From Phycisphaerae bacterium (GTDB taxonomy: Bacteria > Planctomycetota > Phycisphaerae > UBA1845 > JAFGLZ01), in NCBI GenBank assembly GCA_016927755.1, contig JAFGLZ010000132.1, forward strand, positions 62,001-126,000: a stretch of DNA of 64,000 nucleotides, written 5' to 3'. The translations under genes were made by a program, and so were the position numbers. Every line of letters starts with the position of its first letter. The stretch's first letter is position 1. Below the pieces are notes generated by a model. The model worked only from the letters and a program-made list of their open reading frames with translations, did no database searches and had not been told where the DNA came from. Positions 60,812-64,000 of the stretch are shown piece after piece.

Positions 60812-61643
60812 GTGCGGTCCGAGCCGGGTGCTTGCCGTTGGCGAACGTTCCTTGAAGCTCGGCCTGTAGGTGCTCGCACAGTTCCTCGGGGCTCAGGTGG
60901 CGAATCAGACGCCCGCGGTTCGCCAGCGAGACCGTGCCGGTCTCCTCGCTGACAATGATAATCAGGGCGTCGGACTCCTGGCTCAGCCCGATGGCCGCGC
61001 GATGGCGGCTCCCCAATTCCGTGGGGAGCCCTTCCTCGCCCTCGGCCAAGGGGAACTGGCAGCTCGCGGCGGCGACCCGTCCTTGACGGATGATGACCCC
61101 CATGTCGTGCAGCGGCGAGCCGGGCCAGAAGAAGGTATTCAGGAGATCGGCCGTGACTTCCGCGTCGACGGGCGTTCCCGTTTCGGCCACCGCGCCCAGG
61201 CCGGTTTCCCGTTCGACGGCGATGATCGCCCCGATCTTGCGGGCCGAGAGGTACTTGACCGACTCGACGAGCTCGTGGATGACGTGCTCCACGTCGCTCA
61301 TCCATCGCCCGAGCCAGTGCGTCTCGCCCAGTCGCATGACCGCCCGACGCAACTCCGGCTGGAAGATGACCAGCACGGCGAAGATGAGGGCCCAGACGTA
61401 CTTCGTGTAGAGGAACTCGATTCGCTGCCAGCCGAACCGATGGGCCATGACGTCAACGAGCAGAAAGCTGGCCACGATGAGGACGCCCAGCCCCTTGACC
61501 AGTCCGGCGCCGCGCGTTCCTCGAAGGAACCGCATGACCACGTAAACGCCCGCGCCGATGAGCAATAGCTCGATCAGAACGGTCGGATAGCTATAGGCCT
61601 CCGTCCCGAACCGACGGAAGTAGTCTTTGAAGAACTCGGACAT
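60804..61643 (-). CDS. dacA: Diadenylate cyclase (CdaA/DacA family) with DMG in place of DGA
   Basis: 279 residues from the ATG at 61643 (GGGGA about 5 bases upstream). Three membrane segments (VLIELLLIGAGVYVVMRFL, VLIVASFLLVDVMA, YVWALIFAVLVIF) precede the DAC domain: RKIGAIIAVERETGL, SPLHDMGVIIRQGRVAAASCQFPLAE, RHR at 213-215 (LGSRHRAAIGLS) and IVSEETGTVSLA. It makes cyclic di-AMP from two ATP at the membrane. The usual catalytic DGA motif reads Asp180-Met-Gly here; the metal Asp is kept. It is followed by its usual YbbR partner. Its stop codon is inside a dispersed repeat. Confidence 0.92.
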   Translation of the reverse strand: MSEFFKDYFRRFGTEAYSYPTVLIELLLIGAGVYVVMRFLRGTRGAGLVKGLGVLIVASFLLVDVMAHRFGWQRIEFLYTKYVWALIFAVLVIFQPELRRAVMRLGETHWLGRWMSDVEHVIHELVESVKYLSARKIGAIIAVERETGLGAVAETGTPVDAEVTADLLNTFFWPGSPLHDMGVIIRQGRVAAASCQFPLAEGEEGLPTELGSRHRAAIGLSQESDALIIIVSEETGTVSLANRGRLIRHLSPEELCEHLQAELQGTFANGKHPARTAPA

Positions 61644-61683
61644 GGCGTTCCCCAAGGCGATAGAGCACCTGCGCTCGTACCGT

Positions 61684-61712
61684 AGTATAATTCGCCCCAC
61701 GTCGAGATCCAA
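61684..61712. promoter_or_regulatory. Divergent promoter region of dacA and the alcohol dehydrogenase gene
   Basis: Plus strand: perfect TATAAT at 61686-61691 with no good -35, 75 bases before the ATG at 61766. Minus strand: TTGGAT (61712-61707), 17 bases, TATACT (61689-61684), 41 bases before the dacA ATG. The two -10 boxes overlap, so the promoters may compete. Confidence 0.45.
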
Positions 61713-61765
61713 CACGGCGGCGTCGACGTCGCCAAAACGCGCCCCTGCCCTGGAAGGAGTCAGCC

Positions 61766-62794
61766 ATGAAGGCCGCGATCTTCACCGGACCCGGTCGCAT
61801 CACCCTTGACGAGAAGCCCGTGCCCGATCCCGGTCCGGGCCAGGCGCTGGTCAGGCTCTCGGGCTGCGGCGTCTGCGGGACCGACGTCCACATCTTCCAC
61901 GGCGATCTGACGGAAGGCATTACGCCTCCCGTGGTGCTCGGACATGAGATCGCGGGCCTCGTCGAACGGGTGGGCCCGGGCGTCGACAACGTTCGCGTCG
62001 GCGACAACGTGGCGGTAGACCCGTTGATCGCCTGCGGACGCTGTGAGGACTGCCACGCGGGCAGACCCAATCTATGCCGCCGCCCGACCACGGTGGGCTA
62101 TGCCGTGGACGGCGGGTTCGCTCAATACGCGTGCGTCCCTGCCACCCACCTCTACAAACTGAAGCCCTCGGTCCCGCCCAAGGGCGGCATTCTCGTCGAG
62201 ACGCTCGCCTGCGTTCTCCACGGGTACGACCGGCTCGGGTTCCAGGCGGGGTGCTCGGCCATGATCCTGGGCGCCGGGACGGTCGGGCTCCTGTGGAACC
62301 AACTCCTCGGGCGGAGTCCCAGGACGCTGCTGATTCAGTCCGAGCCGGTCGCTTTCCGGCGGAAGCTGGCCGGCGAGCTCGGCGCGGACGTCGTGATCGA
62401 CCCCGGCGGCGAGGACGTCGCCGCGCGCGTCGGCGAGCTGGCCCCGGACGGCATCGACTACATCGTCGACGCCTCGGGAAACCCGGACGCCCTCGCGCAA
62501 GCGATCCCGCTGGTCAAGCGGCACGGCACGTTTATGATCTTCGGCGTGTGCCCGAAACAGGCGAAGATCTCGATCAACCCGCACGACATCTATCAGGCCG
62601 AGGCGAAGATCATCGCCTCGAAGATGCCGCCCCTGACGCTGGGACGGTCGGTCGAGCTGATCGAAGCCGGTCTGATCGACTACGAGCGAATCGTCACGAC
62701 GACGTTGAGCCTCGAGTCGTTGCCCGAGGCAGTGGGGCTGTTCGAGCAGGCGCGGGACCGGCACGTGAAGATGATGATCGATCCGTGGGAATAG
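61766..62794 (+). CDS. Zinc-dependent alcohol/polyol dehydrogenase (MDR family)
   Basis: 342 residues. Catalytic zinc ligands lie in CGVCGTDVHIFHGD and GHEIAGLVERVG; the structural zinc site is CGRCEDCHAGRPNLC (four Cys). The Rossmann motif ILGAGTVGLLWNQLL and YIVDASGNPDALAQAIPLV complete the medium-chain dehydrogenase pattern, closest to sorbitol/threonine/tagatose dehydrogenase-like enzymes. It oxidises a sugar alcohol or secondary alcohol with NAD(P) in the cytoplasm. It is transcribed alone, divergent from dacA. The exact substrate is not visible. Confidence 0.9.
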   Translation: MKAAIFTGPGRITLDEKPVPDPGPGQALVRLSGCGVCGTDVHIFHGDLTEGITPPVVLGHEIAGLVERVGPGVDNVRVGDNVAVDPLIACGRCEDCHAGRPNLCRRPTTVGYAVDGGFAQYACVPATHLYKLKPSVPPKGGILVETLACVLHGYDRLGFQAGCSAMILGAGTVGLLWNQLLGRSPRTLLIQSEPVAFRRKLAGELGADVVIDPGGEDVAARVGELAPDGIDYIVDASGNPDALAQAIPLVKRHGTFMIFGVCPKQAKISINPHDIYQAEAKIIASKMPPLTLGRSVELIEAGLIDYERIVTTTLSLESLPEAVGLFEQARDRHVKMMIDPWE

Positions 62795-62826
62795 TGCCGT
62801 TTTCGATAGGCGAGTTTCGCGCTGCT

Positions 62827-62873
62827 GTAACGCAGGCTTCCAGCCTGCCCAGAAAGCAGGCAAGGATGCCTGC
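62827..62873. repeat. Dispersed palindromic repeat, family A, with a second hairpin
   Basis: 62827-62848 is identical to the 22-base unit at 51633. It is followed by GCAGGCA-AGGA-TGCCTGC at 62856-62873. The element lies in the gap between convergent genes. Confidence 0.88.
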
Positions 62874-62963
62874 GGTGCATGAAAGCGTCTGACCGGAAGC
62901 GGCACGAGTGCTTGAGGTACAGGTCAAGGATTACGCGGCACTTCTTCCGACCCGAGTGAGGGT

Positions 62964-63425
62964 CTACTGCTCGCTGTAGAGAGTTCGTTCCTTGAATTGC
63001 TTGGCCCGTTCGACCAGCTCCTCGTGGTTGGGCAGTTCCTGGGGATCGAGCTCGTACTCGACGTAATGGTCGTCTCGAAGGGTCATGGGCACGAGGCACT
63101 CTGAGACGAAGTCGAGCGGGGGGAACTGATACCAGGGCTCCAGGACCTTGGCGTGCGTCTTGAGCGTCTTGTAGCCTTCCATGCGGATGACCACGTCGTA
63201 GTCGCCGTACCACGTGAACTGCTTGCTCACGGGCGTCCGGCCGATCTCCTCATCATTGAGGTAGACCATGGCGCCCTCCGGGGCCGTGTTGATCGTCAGC
63301 GTCCGCTCGACGCAGCCGGCCACGCAGATCGTGGCCAGCAGGAGCGTCATCGCGGACCGGACCGGCACGCGTCGCGGCGATCCAGCGCGATGCGTGGAAC
63401 TCTGGATGAAGTCTCGTCTTGCCAT
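62964..63425 (-). CDS. PEGA-domain lipoprotein
   Basis: 153 residues from the ATG at 63425, 5 bases after the stop of the phosphoesterase gene (AGGGA in between); a later ATG in front of TLLLATICVAGC is possible. The lipobox is VAGC. The PEGA domain follows: LTINTAPEGAMVYLNDEEIGRTPVSKQFTWYGDYDVVIRMEGYK. A second half (PWYQFPPLDFVSECLVPM) has no match. PEGA domains are envelope modules thought to bind proteins or glycans. It is probably co-transcribed with the phosphoesterase gene. Confidence 0.85.
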   Translation of the reverse strand: MARRDFIQSSTHRAGSPRRVPVRSAMTLLLATICVAGCVERTLTINTAPEGAMVYLNDEEIGRTPVSKQFTWYGDYDVVIRMEGYKTLKTHAKVLEPWYQFPPLDFVSECLVPMTLRDDHYVEYELDPQELPNHEELVERAKQFKERTLYSEQ

Positions 63426-63430
63426 GGTCC

Positions 63431-63916
63431 CTACGGTACCAGTTCGATGATCTCGGCCTTCGGTCCGGACGTATCCAGTAACGCTACTGTACACCGACCA
63501 TTGACCCAACCGCAACACTCGCCCGGGTTCAGGAAGAGTCGCCCGTCTCGAATCTCATTGACGACCTCGTGCGTATGTCCGGTGACGACCACGCGGGCCC
63601 ACGCCACGTCTTGCGGCTCGCACCATTCGTCGAAGTGGTGCACGAGGACCCTGCACCCGTCCAACTCCAGGCGGAGAGGCCCCTTGGAGAGCTGCGGCAA
63701 CACGGACTTCAGGCCGGCCATCTCGCCTTCGTTATTGCCCAGGATGACGTGCAGCGGGCACCTGGCCTCGGCCGCCTTGAGCGCCTTGGCGGCAAAGGGC
63801 GAGCAGATGTCGCCCGCGTGCACGACCGCCTCGACGCCTCGCTCGGCGAACAGATCCAGCGCCTTGGCGATGAGCGGAACACGATCGTGCGTATCCGAAA
63901 GTACCCCGACGAGCAT
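63431..63916 (-). CDS. YfcE/MJ0936-like metallophosphoesterase
   Basis: 161 residues from the ATG at 63916, where the family start MLVGVLSDTHDR begins and GAGGGA lies 9 bases upstream; ATGs further back would precede the predicted transcription start. Metal-binding motifs are LSDTHD, VVHAGDICS, ILGNNEGEM, LVHHFDEW and VVTGHTHEVV. MJ0936/YfcE-type enzymes hydrolyse phosphodiesters such as bis-p-nitrophenyl phosphate or 2',3'-cyclic nucleotides with two metals. It is cytoplasmic. The PEGA lipoprotein gene follows. Confidence 0.9.
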   Translation of the reverse strand: MLVGVLSDTHDRVPLIAKALDLFAERGVEAVVHAGDICSPFAAKALKAAEARCPLHVILGNNEGEMAGLKSVLPQLSKGPLRLELDGCRVLVHHFDEWCEPQDVAWARVVVTGHTHEVVNEIRDGRLFLNPGECCGWVNGRCTVALLDTSGPKAEIIELVP

Positions 63917-63965
63917 CGATTCGGTTCCCTCACAGAGACGGCGCGCCTCGTCATCCAGAACGCCC

Positions 63966-63994
63966 ATTATCTTGTCAAGACCCCGACGGTTCAA
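63966..63994 (-). promoter_or_regulatory. Candidate promoter of the YfcE-like gene
   Basis: Minus strand: TTGAAC (63994-63989), 17 bases, GATAAT (63971-63966), about 43 bases of leader to the ATG at 63916. Confidence 0.5.
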
Positions 63995-64000
63995 GGGCTT

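Noticed and set aside
61104-61106. DMG motif of dacA as a sequencing error
   Set aside because: Changing GAC-ATG-GGG to a DGA coding needs several base changes with the frame kept on both sides.
1-64000. tRNA, rRNA and CRISPR arrays
   Set aside because: Scanned by eye for T-loop GGTTCRA motifs, conserved rRNA stretches and regularly spaced repeats; none was found. The direct repeats at 51633 and 51661 have only 6 bases between them and no array.

Overview
The window is G+C-rich bacterial chromosome that looks like a member of the Planctomycetota (PVC group). The evidence is the gene content: many secreted DUF1080-type (3-keto-disaccharide hydrolase-like) proteins, DUF4091/DUF5107/GH127/GH4/GH20-type carbohydrate proteins, a PEP-CTERM protein, hydrazine-synthase-alpha-like and MauG-like cytochromes, a futalosine (MqnA/MqnC) menaquinone cluster and dispersed palindromic repeats. 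No rRNA, tRNA, CRISPR array or intact insertion sequence was seen. The species cannot be named from the sequence alone.

Layout. 1-2.1 kb: end of an exopolysaccharide locus (priming sugar-phosphate transferase cut by the window edge, GT4 glycosyltransferase). 2.2-12 kb: a short UvrC, a GH20-like glycosidase, a secreted metallophosphatase, an unusual sialidase-like/nitrilase fusion, a histone-deacetylase-like amidohydrolase and a large secreted TIM-barrel-like protein. 11.9-14.6 kb: a compact minus-strand island with an AAA/ABC-type ATPase overlapping a TOPRIM-like protein, followed by a four-helix membrane protein and a 25-residue ORF; this is the best candidate for an undescribed system, probably defence. 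14.7-16.6 kb: DUF4432 epimerase-like protein and a lipoprotein with a good terminator. 16.9-22.1 kb: futalosine-type menaquinone genes mqnA and mqnC with an HD hydrolase, an MTA-phosphorylase-like protein with an altered active site and an aminofutalosine-deaminase-like amidohydrolase. 22.3-26.5 kb: PilZ protein, guaA, a DUF1080 lipoprotein, a decayed DUF1080 copy and a transposase remnant.

26.5-36 kb: enolase-superfamily enzyme, DUF5107-TPR protein, beta-helix (pectate-lyase-like) protein, WD40 protein, DUF4091 glycosidase-like protein and a URO-D-like protein. 36.4-41.5 kb: PEP-CTERM protein and an AlgJ/AlgI-type polysaccharide O-acetylation set. 41.5-51.6 kb: GH127-like enzyme, three-repeat secreted protein, Tat-exported Gfo/Idh/MocA oxidoreductase, GH4 glycosidase and an ABC sugar importer without an ATPase gene. 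51.8-56.9 kb: two multidomain c-type cytochromes. 57-59.4 kb: GNAT enzyme and a coupled DUF1080 / ThuA-DUF1080 pair. 59.6-64 kb: c-di-AMP synthase dacA with its YbbR partner, a zinc alcohol dehydrogenase, a PEGA lipoprotein and a YfcE-like phosphoesterase.

Together the genes describe a heterotroph that degrades complex glycans outside the cytoplasm (secreted glycosidases, keto-sugar chemistry by oxidoreductase/ThuA/DUF1080 proteins, ABC uptake), makes an acetylated surface polysaccharide and uses a menaquinone respiratory chain. Six 4-base ATGA overlaps show widespread translational coupling. Three families of palindromic repeats sit between genes, and several copies supply the stop codon of the gene before them.
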